DNA from: Planctomycetaceae bacterium
Lineage (GTDB): Bacteria; Planctomycetota; Planctomycetia; Planctomycetales; Planctomycetaceae
NCBI GenBank assembly: GCA_002722955.1
Contig: PBMZ01000003.1
Span: 1-64,000, forward strand
Length of the DNA stretch: 64,000 bases
Direction: 5' to 3'
In this document: positions 37,347-47,070 of the stretch, piece by piece
Layout: each line of letters opens with the position of its first letter
Numbering within the stretch: the first letter of the stretch is position 1
The notes under the pieces: generated by a model
Told to the model about the DNA's origin: nothing
What the model saw: only the letters and a program-made list of their open reading frames with translations
The model's database searches: none
Position numbers and translations under genes: made by a program

Positions 37347-37383
37347 AGAAGCCTGGCTTTTCGAAAAAGCCGGGCTTCTTTTG
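37347..37383 (+). terminator. intrinsic terminator after the secreted gene
   Basis: AGAAGCCTGGCTTTT pairs with AAAAGCCGGGCTTCT around a tiny CG loop with one mismatch, then continues into TTTTG. This is a normal rho-independent terminator for the gene ending at 37301. Same hairpin core as 33471 and 3962. Confidence 0.85.
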
Positions 37384-37451
37384 TCACACAGTCGACAATC
37401 GCCCCAAAGTGCCTGATAATCTGGTGTAACCAACTTATAAAGGCACAATTG

Positions 37452-40076
37452 ATGCAGTCGAAACGCCAACGAATTGTCGCATGGACATGCCTAGTGATTG
37501 CCAGCCTACTCAACGTTCACTCTCCGGCTGAAGCCCAGTCTCGACGAACATCCGGTCTCATTGCCCTTTACGAATTCACCGAAGCCAGCGGCAACGTGAT
37601 CAAAGACCGTTCGGGTTTTGGCAAAGCTCTCGACTTATAGATCGGTGACGTCAACGCGATTCATCGAGACAAGCAAACACTGACGATTCGTCGCTCCACA
37701 TCACTTCGCTCACCGGAGCCAGCGACAAAGATCATCACGGCAATCCGACAAACCGGAGAAGTCACGATCGAGGCGTGGGTACAACCAGGCAACCTAAAAC
37801 AAGATGGCCCCGCGCGAATCGTTACGCTCTCCAGAAACCCAAGCGAACGAAACCTCACCTTGGGGCAAGAAAGCGACGCGTACCACTTTCGATTGCGTTC
37901 CACTCGCACCAGCAGCAACGGGATGCCAGCGGTCGAAACCAATGCGCGCGTAGTGTCCACGAAACCAACTCACGTCGTTTACACGCGTACTTCACGTGGG
38001 CAAGCAACGATCTACGTCGATGGAAAAGTTCGAGGAACGAAAACTATTGGCGGGACTTTGAAGAATTGGAATGCGGGCTATCGGCTGGCCTTAGGTAACG
38101 AAGCCAGCGGCGACCGCCCTTGGCTAGGCACATTCTTTCGCGTGGCGATCTTCAGCCGAGCCTTAAAGCCCGAAGAAGTCGTTAACCAGTTTCGCTCTGG
38201 CCACGAAGCTCCTGCTTTGGTTGCTCAAAAACCCGAAGACACCAGCAAACAACTCTTTCGAGAAAAGGTCGCGGCAATCATCTCGAAGCATTGCTTAGAG
38301 TGCCACGATGCAACCACAAAGAAGGGCGGTCTCGACCTGTCACATCAAACCGCCGTCGCTCAAGGCGGCGAGAGTGGCAAGCCGATCGTTCCGAACAAGC
38401 CTGACGAAAGTCTGTTTTGGCAACTAATCGAAGCTGGCGACATGCCGAAGCAGCGAGATTCGCTCTCAGCAGCAGACAAGAAAGTCATTGCTGAATGGAT
38501 CAAGACAGGTGCGCGATGGACCAATGACTTCATTGATCCTGCAAACTATGCTCAGGGAAGTGTCGGATCGCGGCAAGTTTGGATTCAGCGGCTGACCGTA
38601 CCGGAGTACATCGAAACTGTTCGGGCTACAGTTGGAGTCGACATTGCCAAAGATGCCCGCCGCATACTTCCGGTTGATGTTCGCGCCGACGGATTCAGCA
38701 ACACGGCTTACAACTTGAAAGTCGACTTGAAACATATCCAAGCGTACTCGCAGCTTGCGGCTTTAATCGTCGAGCGGATGGATGTCGTAAAGTTTGCTCG
38801 CCGCTTTTCCAACAGTCAGCGATTGACGGATCCCAACATGCGGCCATTGATCAGCAAGATGGGGCAATGGATATTGCGAGGGCCGATCGAGGACGATGAA
38901 CTCAACGCCTTTCGCGGGATCTCGACAACGGTGGCAAGTGCAGGCGGTGACTTTCGTGAAGCGATCGGATTCATCATCGAGGCCATGTTGCAATCGCCTC
39001 GGTTCATTTATCGAGTCGAGAATCAGCAAGGCGGTGGCGTTCGACCTGTTGGCGACTTCGAGCTAGCGTCGCGGATGAGCTACATCATTTGGGGATCATC
39101 TCCAGACGCCGAATTGATGTCATTGGCTCAGAACGGCAGAATCTCCGACTCAAAACAAGTCGGCACGCAAGTCAATCGGATGCTACAAGATCCGCGCGCG
39201 ATTCAAAGGTCTTTGAACTTCGCACACGAGTGGTTGGATTTGGGGAGGTTGTCGACATTGCAACCGAGCCGAACAAAGTTTCCCAACTGGGACAAGGAAC
39301 TCGCCAACGACATGCGTGAAGAGACGCTAGCGTTCTTCCAGGAAGTCGTTTGGAATCGAAAGCAGTCCATTTCGAATGTACTCAACGCGCAACTGACCGT
39401 CGCCTCGCCACGTCTTGCCCAACATTACGGATTGAAACTTCCAAGCGGGCAAACGAAACCAGAGAAATTCGATCTCAAATCTGTGCCTTCGCGCGGCGGT
39501 TTGTTGACGCAAGGAGCCGTGTTAACGATCGGCGGCGATGAGGCATCCATGGTGACTCGTGGTTTATTCGTGCTTCGTGATTTACTTCGTGGAGTCGTCA
39601 AGGATCCGCCACCCTGCGTAAACACGACGCCGGTGCCGACAAAAGCCGGCTTAAGCCAACGGTCGATTGCCGAGGCTCGCATCAAAAACGAAACTTGCGG
39701 CGGATGTCACTCGAAGTTCGAACCGCTTGCCTTCGGACTCGAACGCTTCGACGGCATCGGCGCGTTCCATCAACAAGACGAACACGGAAACTCACTTCGC
39801 GAAGATGGCGAGATCCTTTTCCCCGGCACTGCCAACGCAGTGAAGTATCAATCAGTGTCTGAGTTGATGGATCGACTTGCCAAGAGTGACCGAGTGAAAC
39901 GCAGTCTGACTTGGAAGGTAACGCAATTTGCCTTGGGCCGTCCGTTGACATTTCGTGACGCCGAAATTGTTGATGACATCCATAAAGAAGCCGAAGAGAA
40001 CGGCGGAACTTATCAGAGTATTGTTGCGGCCATTGTTCAAAGTGATTTGGTACAATTGAGTCGAACCGAAGACTAA
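37452..40076 (+). pseudogene. DUF1587/DUF1592/DUF1588/DUF1585 cytochrome gene with in-frame TAG
   Basis: A secreted surface cytochrome of the planctomycete type. ATG 37452 starts a signal peptide MQSKRQRIVAWTCLVIASLL and a LamG-like domain (SGLIALYEFTEASGNVIKDRS) that stops at TAG 37638-37640. The same frame then resumes as IGDVNAIHRDKQTLTIRRS and ATKIITAIRQTGEVTIEAWV, exactly as in intact homologues, and goes on to 40076. Later domains are a PSCyt1 with KHCLECHDATTKKGG near residue 280, DUF1587, DUF1592 (FELASRMSYIIWGSSPDAEL), DUF1588 with NETCGGCHSKFEPLAFGLER, and DUF1585. Only one base change separates it from an intact 874-residue gene. The next gene, its DUF1552 partner, has the same type of lesion. 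Confidence 0.87.
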
Positions 40077-40087
40077 AGGTATCAGTT

Positions 40088-41509
40088 ATGTCTTTATCCA
40101 CAATCGACCGAAGAACGACCCTAAAGGGACTTGGTGCAATCACGATTGGATTGCCGATTTTGGAAGAGATGATGCCAAGATCGATGGCCGCCGACTCAAA
40201 CGATGTCCCGGTTCGATCTTTTAACGTCTTTTTTGGACTGGGGATTCCGGCACCTCTACAAACTGAAGGATTCGATGGCGTCCTGGAGCCACTGAAACCG
40301 CTCAGCAAGCAACTGCTGATTATGCGGAACGTCGATCAGGTTCGCTGTGATGAGCGAGGCATCAATGCTCACTTTGACGGTGCCACAGGTGCCTTCACGG
40401 CAGAGCCGCCCGATGGCGAAGCCAAATCTGGTGGACCATCGATCGACCAAGTCATCCGACGATCTGCTTAGCCCAAAGGGCTGCCGCCAGGCATGGTTCC
40501 AACTTTGATCGGTGGCACGTTCTTCCGTCGAAGCCGAGTCGGACGTTACGTTCACAGCTACAACTCGGACGGAACTGTCGCCGCGACAATGCAGGAAAAG
40601 CCACGCGATTTGTTCGATCGCGTTTTCGGCGCGTTGGCCTCATCCGGAAATACCGACGTCCGGCGAGAGCGTCTGCGGCGCAGCGTGCTCGATTCCGTGG
40701 TCGATCAATACCGATTTTACACCGGCAAGAATTCTCCGTTGGGTGCCTCGTCTCGAACTCGAGTGGCTGAACATCTCGAACGGATTCGCGAATACGAACA
40801 ACGAGCGTTCGTGATGAAACACAAAGGCAAAGATGGGCCCACCCTTCCCGCTCGATCTGATCTACCACACGGCGGATTGGCAGATCCGGGGGGACAAGGA
40901 ATCGATATCACGCTGGAAGAGCTGACCAGCGAATGGCGATTGATGGCCGATCTTTACGCCTTAGCCATCCAAATGGATCGGGTGCGCTTCGGCTCGATCA
41001 CATTCCTGGCGGCTGGTGAGCGGATTCGTTTGACCGGTGAGTACAAGTATGAAGGTCGCAAGATTTGGGACTTTGACGATCCGAAACAATTGAACGCTTC
41101 AGGTGACAAAGGCTGCAGCCACGAGTGGTGGCATAAGTTCAACGAGAAACGCAAGAACGAACAACTTCGGGCTCACGCCCACTTGAAAATGCGCGAGATT
41201 GCGTACTTCTTAGGCCGTCTGAACAACGATGACTCGAAGGAAGCAAACGGAAAAACGATTCTCGAGAATTCCATGATCACCATCTCGACGGAGTCGGGTG
41301 ATGGTCGGCATTCCAATTCGAAAAGAGAATTGTCGGGCGTCTTTCATGCGATCAGCGGTGCCAACGGTCGATTCAAGACGGGCGAGATCATCGATGTCGG
41401 CGCGGAAGGCATCGACGTCTACAACACGATGTTGAAGTCGATGGGAGCCAGCGGTCGTCTAGGCCCGAAGAAACGTGATTCGCGCGAAATCGATTCCATC
41501 CGCGCGTAA
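40088..41509 (+). pseudogene. DUF1552 protein gene with in-frame TAG
   Basis: The Tat-type partner of the DUF1592 cytochrome, 11 bases downstream. ATG 40088 gives IDRRTTLKGLGAITIGLPIL and continues to GGPSIDQVIRRSA, where a TAG occurs at 40469-40471. The frame resumes without shift as PKGLPPGMVPTLIGGTFFRR and ends at 41509 with the normal family C-terminus. In intact homologues a Tyr is common at this position, which TAC or TAT to TAG would explain. The signature HEWWHKFNEKRKNEQLRAHA and MITISTESGDGRHS are present. A 127-residue N-terminal stub and, if reinitiated at ATG 40493, a 338-residue body without export signal would be made. Confidence 0.87.
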
Positions 41510-41518
41510 GACGTTTCG

Positions 41519-43213
41519 CTACTGCAAAGTCGATTCAGCAAAGTCGGCGATGGCCATGCCGAGGAAGCGAAGAATTCCCTCGCCAAACTTCGTGACCCCC
41601 TCGACGTGGCTGTCGACGCGATCGATACGCAGCTCGACCGTGTCACCGCCTTTCTCGAAAGCGTCGAGTGCCATTTGGCGAAGTTTGTCGCGCTGCTCGT
41701 TGGCATCCTTTTCCTCTTTCGAAGGTGGATTCTCTTCGGCCGCTTTCTTGCGTCGCTCGTCAAGGAACTTGATCCACGGGCCAACTTTGATCGACAACTC
41801 GGCGAACGTCTTGTTCGCCTCAGCGTCACCAGCAGCTTCCTTGATTGCAGCCTTGATCGCATCAACGGCACCATCTCCTGTTGCAAACCAAATCGCCTCT
41901 TTGCTGGTGCCGAAGTGGATTGTCGTATCGTCGCCGAAGAAATTCTTGAACATGTCTTGATAACGTTCGGGAACCGACACGGAATGGAAGGCCACATCGC
42001 CGTCTTTCGAAGCTTCGATCGAAACCTTTCGCGACTTCTTTCCTGCTCCGTAGAGTTTCAACACGTCGACTAATGCGTTGCCGTCGGGCGATTTGATGCC
42101 GCCAACCAGAGTGCGTTTTCCGCCCGTTTCACGAACTTGGACGAAGCCGTCAGCAACACCAGCCTCGATGCCAGCAGCCAACATGTCCAAGAACATGCCA
42201 AGGCCTTCGGCGCCCTTAGCCTTTTCTTCGGCATTGCGAGAATCGCTGCCTTCGATCTTGCCCGTGCCCGCCTTGCGGACCAGCTTGATCAAGTCGGAAA
42301 AGTTCTTCTTGCGCATGTCATCAAGCGGGTGGTTGAGCCTTCCGAATAAGATGGCATCGTCGGCCTTTTTGATGTTCTGGAAATAGCTTGGCTTTGTGCT
42401 GAGCATCTCGATGCTCTCGAGCAAACTGGTTTTAGCCAGCGCCGCCAAGTGCAATGCCAGACGCCCTTCATTCTTGGGCGGATCCGTATTCCAACCCAAA
42501 ACCAACTTCGACGCCTCAACAAAGAATCGCTCGCCCTCTTGAAGTTGTGTTTCGAGAGCTCTCTTCTTCAGAACGAAGTCATCATCGGACTCGCCTTTTT
42601 CCTTTTCGAGTCCGTCAAGCAGTTCCTCGGAAAGTCCCTGGAAGAACTCCCGCCGTTTGTCTTGACCGTCTTCGTTGTTCGTGACACGGATGGCTAGATC
42701 ATAATTCTTACTCAGATCGTCGATGCCCTTTGTCGGATCGAACTTCTCCAACAAGGCCTTGCGAAACGAGATGATGACGTAACCCTTGAAAACTTTCATG
42801 TAGGGTTTCGCGGCGCCAAGGTCTGCGAACAACTCACCGCCAAGCTCGTAAAGATCCTTCTCGAGTTTGTCCGCTTCGATTCCGAATGCCTCGATGTTCG
42901 CGATGAAATCGTTGAAGTCGTCGAAGGGGATCGAGATTCTGTATTCAATGCCTTCGTCGGTGATGATGTCGACTCGCAGCGGCTTCTCACGATTGACGCC
43001 TTCCAAGAAGACCTCGATCGTTTCCGAGATCGTGTCCCACTGCTCTTCGCCTTTCTCACCAGCAAGCTTGATGATGTATTCGAGATCGGAAAGCAGCCCC
43101 TTGACCGATGATTGAACGATCGTGATCTGGGGCATTTCTCCTTCGGCAGAAACGGGCAAGGCAAAGCCAAGAAGAATGGCTACGGCAGCGACAACGCGAA
43201 CAAGACTGGACAC
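41519..43213 (-). CDS. large secreted protein of unknown family
   Basis: A 564-residue exported protein with a clean signal peptide, MSSLVRVVAAVAILLGFALPVSA. It has no cysteines of note. It reads as an extended alpha/beta protein with internally similar halves: residues 30-200 (FNDFIANIEAFGIEADKLEK, YVIISFRKALLEKFDP) and 300-470 (TLVGGIKSPDGNALVDVLKL, TIHFGTSKEAIWFATG), resembling paired DUF3352-like folds found in planctomycete secreted proteins. The C-terminus is highly charged (KAAEENPPSKEEKDANEQRD). It converges with the broken DUF1552 gene, 9 bases between stops. Function unknown. Confidence 0.78.
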   Translation of the reverse strand: MSSLVRVVAAVAILLGFALPVSAEGEMPQITIVQSSVKGLLSDLEYIIKLAGEKGEEQWDTISETIEVFLEGVNREKPLRVDIITDEGIEYRISIPFDDFNDFIANIEAFGIEADKLEKDLYELGGELFADLGAAKPYMKVFKGYVIISFRKALLEKFDPTKGIDDLSKNYDLAIRVTNNEDGQDKRREFFQGLSEELLDGLEKEKGESDDDFVLKKRALETQLQEGERFFVEASKLVLGWNTDPPKNEGRLALHLAALAKTSLLESIEMLSTKPSYFQNIKKADDAILFGRLNHPLDDMRKKNFSDLIKLVRKAGTGKIEGSDSRNAEEKAKGAEGLGMFLDMLAAGIEAGVADGFVQVRETGGKRTLVGGIKSPDGNALVDVLKLYGAGKKSRKVSIEASKDGDVAFHSVSVPERYQDMFKNFFGDDTTIHFGTSKEAIWFATGDGAVDAIKAAIKEAAGDAEANKTFAELSIKVGPWIKFLDERRKKAAEENPPSKEEKDANEQRDKLRQMALDAFEKGGDTVELRIDRVDSHVEGVTKFGEGILRFLGMAIADFAESTLQ

Positions 43214-43604
43214 CTGAAACTCCTATTCCGGTGAGGAAATGAGGTTTTCAATTGTTAAGCATGACTCAATTTCCCAGCTCGGCCCTTCGGAAGCTCGACA
43301 TGTGACAACAAGCGGCCCACGAGTAGCTTGAAGGTTCAAGCATTACCCAGCTTGTGCAGCGTCGGTTTTAGAATCTTTCTAGGCCTGCTCTATAAACAAC
43401 CGCATCATGCGGTCTGGAGAGCGTTGGTATTCTAGTTCGATCACACGGATTGCGAAAGCCCAGCATCCCGAAGCATGCTGAAATGGCCGTGAGAACGACA
43501 CGAGCGAACGGCCCTCGCGATTTGAGAAATTGATGGCAAGGATTTGCCATTAGCCGTTGGCTATTAAGTGTTTACGATCGAGTATCTAATGAGGGGCCTC
43601 GCCA
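43214..43604. other. intergenic region without a supported gene
   Basis: Between the secreted protein gene and the DUF4301 gene I see no convincing frame. Two small hairpins are present, ACCGCATCATGCGGT at about 43399 and TAGCCGTTGGCTA at about 43552; the second could end the transcript of the DUF4301 gene on the minus strand. Confidence 0.5.
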
Positions 43605-45065
43605 TTATGTCGGCTGATGCGCCGGTCGAAGCAAGTCGATGACGGATTTCACGGGATTGAAGACAGCAATCGGCACCTCGACAAAGACACTGTTCCACTT
43701 GCCCATCGACCCATTCCACAAGCCGGGGCGTTCAAGGATCGTGGCGTCGACGTCTTCGACGACCTTCTGATTCAGAATGTAACGATCGGTGTCGATGTAG
43801 TCCGCCAACGAAAAAGCGTCGCCGCGGTGGTCTCGGAGTCCGAGTGCCATGAAGACCGGGTTGAAGTGCGTCGCATCGCTGGCGATGGCGGCTTGTTGTT
43901 TGTCTTCGTCGTTGACTTCGACGCTCTCGACAATTTGCACGCTGAGAGAACCATCCTCGTGGCGTTGCCAAAACGGCCCGCCGCCCGGTTCGCCTTCGTT
44001 TTGGACCATGCCGCAAATCCGCACGGGACGATTCAAGATTCCGTAGACTCGCTTGTATCGCTCCGCATCGGTTGCGTCAATCTGGATTGATTGACCAGGA
44101 AACGCGTCGCTGACGAACTGCTCAGCCGCAGCAATGCTGGATTCGGAACGATCACTGTCCAGTCGCTGCAAGTGCTCGTGGATTTGAGCCTGGAAACTGA
44201 CCAAGTAACCACAAAGCGCTTCAATCCACTTTCCGTTTTCAGCAGCTTGAGACTCGTGCGTTACGTTGTCGATGTTCTTGATGAACACGCAATCCGCATT
44301 GACGTCTTCAACGTTTTCGATCAACGCGCCGTGCCCGCCGGGGCGAAGAACGAGCGATCCGTTATTCTTTCGAACTGGTCCTGATTCCGACAACGCCAAC
44401 GTATTCGTCGATGGCTTCTGAATCGAGAACGTTACATCAAACGTGACATCGGGATGCCGATCTTGAACTTCCTTCAGCAGTTCTTCAAAGCGTCCTTGGT
44501 GTTCTTCAGAAACGGTGAAGTGGACCGAGCATTTCTTATCGCGATCGCAAAAACTGGTCGACGCTTCCAGCAGATGTTCTTCGAAAGGGACTCGGCTGGA
44601 ATCATCGTATCGATGAAACGGGATCAATCCTTTAGGCACTTTGTCTAAGCCTAAACCGCCAAGCATCGCTGCCTCGAGCCCCTCGTAGTCGACGTCGTTA
44701 GTTTGCCCAAGGAAGTCAGCCAAAGCATCCGCAAAGGCAAGGTCCTGCCAGCGCTGGCAAAGCTTGCGTTTGTCTTCTTCTTTCTTGACAACAAACATCC
44801 GCGACGCAGCCCCAGATGCTGGTACGAATTTGGTCCAGCGACCTTCGACAACCGACTCACGATGCTTCTGGATTAGGGTTTGGAGGGCTTCGTCGTTCAA
44901 CTGAACAATGCCGTCGCGCGTGGTGCATGGTTTCGCCAGCTCGAGAAAGTCGGGAGGTTGGCTCAGCAATTCCAACTGTTGTTCAGCTTCTTGGACGGAA
45001 ATCCCAATCCCAGCCGCTTCAAGTTGTTCGAGGTCTCGCTTTGAGAATTCTGTGGTGGCGATCAT
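43605..45065 (-). CDS. DUF4301 family protein
   Basis: A 486-residue cytoplasmic protein of the DUF4301 family, in which a nucleotidyltransferase-like site is suspected but no reaction is proved. The characteristic segments are FVPASGAASRMFVVKK near residue 80, FHRYDDSSRVPFEEHLLEA, LRPGGHGALIENVEDVNAD near 245, and NRPVRICGMVQNEGEPGGGP near 350. The glycine-rich GAASRMF resembles the nucleotide-binding loop of GT-A enzymes. Length is typical. It is transcribed alone; 331 bases upstream (45066-45396) separate it from the tolC remnant and contain nothing that I can support. Confidence 0.9.
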   Translation of the reverse strand: MIATTEFSKRDLEQLEAAGIGISVQEAEQQLELLSQPPDFLELAKPCTTRDGIVQLNDEALQTLIQKHRESVVEGRWTKFVPASGAASRMFVVKKEEDKRKLCQRWQDLAFADALADFLGQTNDVDYEGLEAAMLGGLGLDKVPKGLIPFHRYDDSSRVPFEEHLLEASTSFCDRDKKCSVHFTVSEEHQGRFEELLKEVQDRHPDVTFDVTFSIQKPSTNTLALSESGPVRKNNGSLVLRPGGHGALIENVEDVNADCVFIKNIDNVTHESQAAENGKWIEALCGYLVSFQAQIHEHLQRLDSDRSESSIAAAEQFVSDAFPGQSIQIDATDAERYKRVYGILNRPVRICGMVQNEGEPGGGPFWQRHEDGSLSVQIVESVEVNDEDKQQAAIASDATHFNPVFMALGLRDHRGDAFSLADYIDTDRYILNQKVVEDVDATILERPGLWNGSMGKWNSVFVEVPIAVFNPVKSVIDLLRPAHQPT

Positions 45066-45396
45066 AGCTTTCTCACAATTGCTGGTTTGAATTCAGCACG
45101 CCGAACGTGCGCAGAACTTAGCCAATTGGGCAAACCTAGTTCACGACACTCTGCAAACGTACACTAATGAACTAAGTTTACTGGCAATCCGACCTTATGA
45201 ATCGCCAAAATCAAAACGGTCGTTGTGGACGGATTGTTTTTGGAGGCATCTCTCGCACGGTTGGAGCAGGCCGAGGTACTGCATTGTACGCTCGAAGCGG
45301 CAATTTGAGGCGTTGAAACCCGCTCGGCTCGGCTTTGTCCTTTGGTTTTAAAGGGTTCACTGGTCGCGGTTCCAATCCAGGAAACTTAGGGACCGG

Positions 45397-45985
45397 TTAC
45401 TTCTGATCGTTCGGCAACGCCTCTCTCAGTTCAGGCGGAGCCTGTTTTTGCGGCTCGATTTTCAACTTCTCGGGCTCGGCGGGGAACGACGATTCGGACT
45501 CGAGCTCCATGTCGTCTTCGTCAACCAGATTGATGATTCCCTGAGTGAATTTCCAATACGCTTGGGCAAGCTTTAGGTTCGTCACGGCGGACTTCTCATC
45601 ACGAATCGCTTCGGCGTAAGTTCGCTGAGCCCGCAAGTAGAGGTCTAAGCTAATCTCGCCCACTTTGTAAAACGCGGCTGTCGATTCTAATCGCAACTTG
45701 GATGCCTCTCGCCGCCGGATCGCCAAACGCATCGCTTGCTGCCGATTGATGATGTCTTGATGAGCCGATTGAAGCTCAAGCAAGATCGTCTCTTCCAACT
45801 CTCGATAGATCGAACGTTGACGGCTGACCTCAAGTTCGGCTCGTCGCAAGACAGCCTCGTCGGCTCGCCGATAAAGCGGATACGTATACGTCACCCCCAT
45901 GCCCCAACTTTCGTATTCGCGAGTGTTCGCTGTCTCGATCGCATCACCAAGATTGTCCTCTAAGCCCGAGACATCGTAGAGAGCA
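45397..45985 (-). pseudogene. 5'-truncated TolC-family outer membrane factor remnant
   Basis: The C-terminal half of a TolC-type efflux outer membrane protein. Reading on the minus strand, the frame begins about 45985 with LYDVSGLEDNLGD and YESWGMGVTYTYPLYRRAD, a usual strand in the second repeat of the barrel, then a long coiled-coil helix pair (RAELEVSRQRSIYRELEETI, RLESTAAFYKVGEISLDLYL) and a tail rich in Glu/Pro. The N-terminal half is missing and a TAG lies in frame just upstream at 46021-46026. The remnant ends normally at 45397. An ATG at 45900 could still start a 167-residue product. It abuts an STAS fragment pointing the other way. Confidence 0.75.
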
Positions 45986-46226
45986 CTACTTGAAGCAAAT
46001 GCACAAGAGTGGAAACTCGGTCTCTATCCTACGACCACAAAGCGAGGTTCCCGCAATTCTTGAACTGCTTCAGTTCGACACAATCGCGCCGATCATTAGT
46101 GACCAAGTAGCGACAGACGGCAGATTGACAGAGTCGCAAGCCGATTTCGTCCACGAGCTTGTCGAAAGTAGTGGGGTATCAGAGCCAACTTCAGCCGCTG
46201 AATCGAAACAAAGTGTCGGCGCCTAG
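45978..46226 (+). pseudogene. STAS-domain (anti-sigma antagonist) C-terminal remnant
   Basis: A 75-80 residue frame whose start, EHYLKQMHKSGNSVSILRPQ followed by EVPAILELLQFDTIAPIISD, looks like the second half of a STAS domain (helix, strand, helix, strand). The tail is acidic and Ser-rich. There is no suitable upstream half: the frame runs back into the tolC remnant, so both genes are cut at about 45980. It could be a short functional gene from ATG 45999, but I consider a fragment more likely. Support comes from the pattern only. Confidence 0.4.
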
Positions 46227-46229
46227 ATT

Positions 46230-46424
46230 AGATGCCCGGCCTCTGCGAAAGGGGCGTCCGGGAATTCAGCGTGAAAAGCCGCGGAGCGGCGACAGTACGT
46301 AGCCTGGGGTTCCGCTGCGCTCCACCCCAGGCTACGTACTGTCGCCGCTCCGTGGCTAAAGACACCCGATGGACGATATCTTCTAAACTACCGGACACCG
46401 CCTCTACGAGAAGCCGGGCATCTT
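46230..46424. terminator. terminator hairpin split by a palindromic repeat
   Basis: AGATGCCCGGC at 46231-46241 pairs perfectly with GCCGGGCATCT at 46413-46424. These are the arms of a hairpin like those at 3962 and 37347, but here about 170 bases lie between, including the palindrome 46278-46358. The site closes both the STAS remnant and, from the other side, the metX-metW operon. Confidence 0.55.
46278..46358. repeat. 33-bp arm dispersed palindrome
   Basis: The arms 46278-46310 and 46326-46358 (AGCCGCGGAGCGGCGACAGT onward) pair with one mismatch around a 15-base loop. This is the longest palindrome in the window and fits a family of dispersed repeats known in Rhodopirellula-type genomes. 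It sits inside the loop of a terminator hairpin. Confidence 0.9.
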
Positions 46425-46443
46425 CACGTTATCACCAGCTCAC

Positions 46444-47070
46444 TCAGTTGCCGCGTTCGAGCACATAGAGAACGTTGTGAGCACGAAGATTCGTCAACCA
46501 CGCGTTCTCTGCGGGATGATCTCCGATAAAGGGTATCTCGCGTTGGATTGCGATGTTGGACTCGGCCACGAGGTCTCGGAAATCGTACATCGACATGAAG
46601 TGTCGATTCGGGGTGTTGTACCATTCATACGGCAACGCTGACGTCACCGGAGCACGACCGCGAAAGAGCAATTGCCGGCGGACTCGCCAGTACCCGAAAT
46701 TTGGAACGACCACTAACGCCTTCCGAGCCACTCGCAACATTTCCAGCAACAGGCTTTGAGGTCGAGCTACCTGCTGCAACGTTTGACTCAAGACAGCCCA
46801 ATCGAATGCACTATCAGGGACATCGACAAGCCCTTTATCCAAGTCGGCATGGATCACGGGCACGCCGCGAGTGATGGCCCGCTTAATCTCTTCGACGTCC
46901 AACTCGACACCTTGCACCGAACACCCGTTTTGGTGGCGTAGCTGTTCAAGCAAGCGGCCGTCGCCGCAGCCCAAGTCGACAACACGGCTTCCCGAATCGA
47001 TTTGTTCCAAGATCATCTTGTCCATCAAACCGACGGACGGATCGGGCATGCAATAGTGCTTTGTCGCCAT
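46444..47070 (-). CDS. metW: MetW-type methyltransferase
   Basis: A 208-residue class I SAM-binding protein that partners MetX in methionine synthesis. The SAM site is at residues 30-42 (VVDLGCGDGRLLEQL); MetW signatures are GVELDVEEIKRAITRGVPVI, HADLDKGL, FDWAVLSQTLQQVARPQ and VVPNFGYWRVRRQLLFRGRAP, then LPYEWYNTPNRHF. In homologous pairs MetW activates or stabilises homoserine O-acyltransferase. Its ATG overlaps the metX stop as TGATG (47072-47068), showing tight coupling. Confidence 0.96.
   Translation of the reverse strand: MATKHYCMPDPSVGLMDKMILEQIDSGSRVVDLGCGDGRLLEQLRHQNGCSVQGVELDVEEIKRAITRGVPVIHADLDKGLVDVPDSAFDWAVLSQTLQQVARPQSLLLEMLRVARKALVVVPNFGYWRVRRQLLFRGRAPVTSALPYEWYNTPNRHFMSMYDFRDLVAESNIAIQREIPFIGDHPAENAWLTNLRAHNVLYVLERGN

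Noticed and set aside
16717-41509. Genome-wide stop codon reassignment
   Set aside because: TAA, TAG and TGA are all used as normal stops by intact genes in the window.
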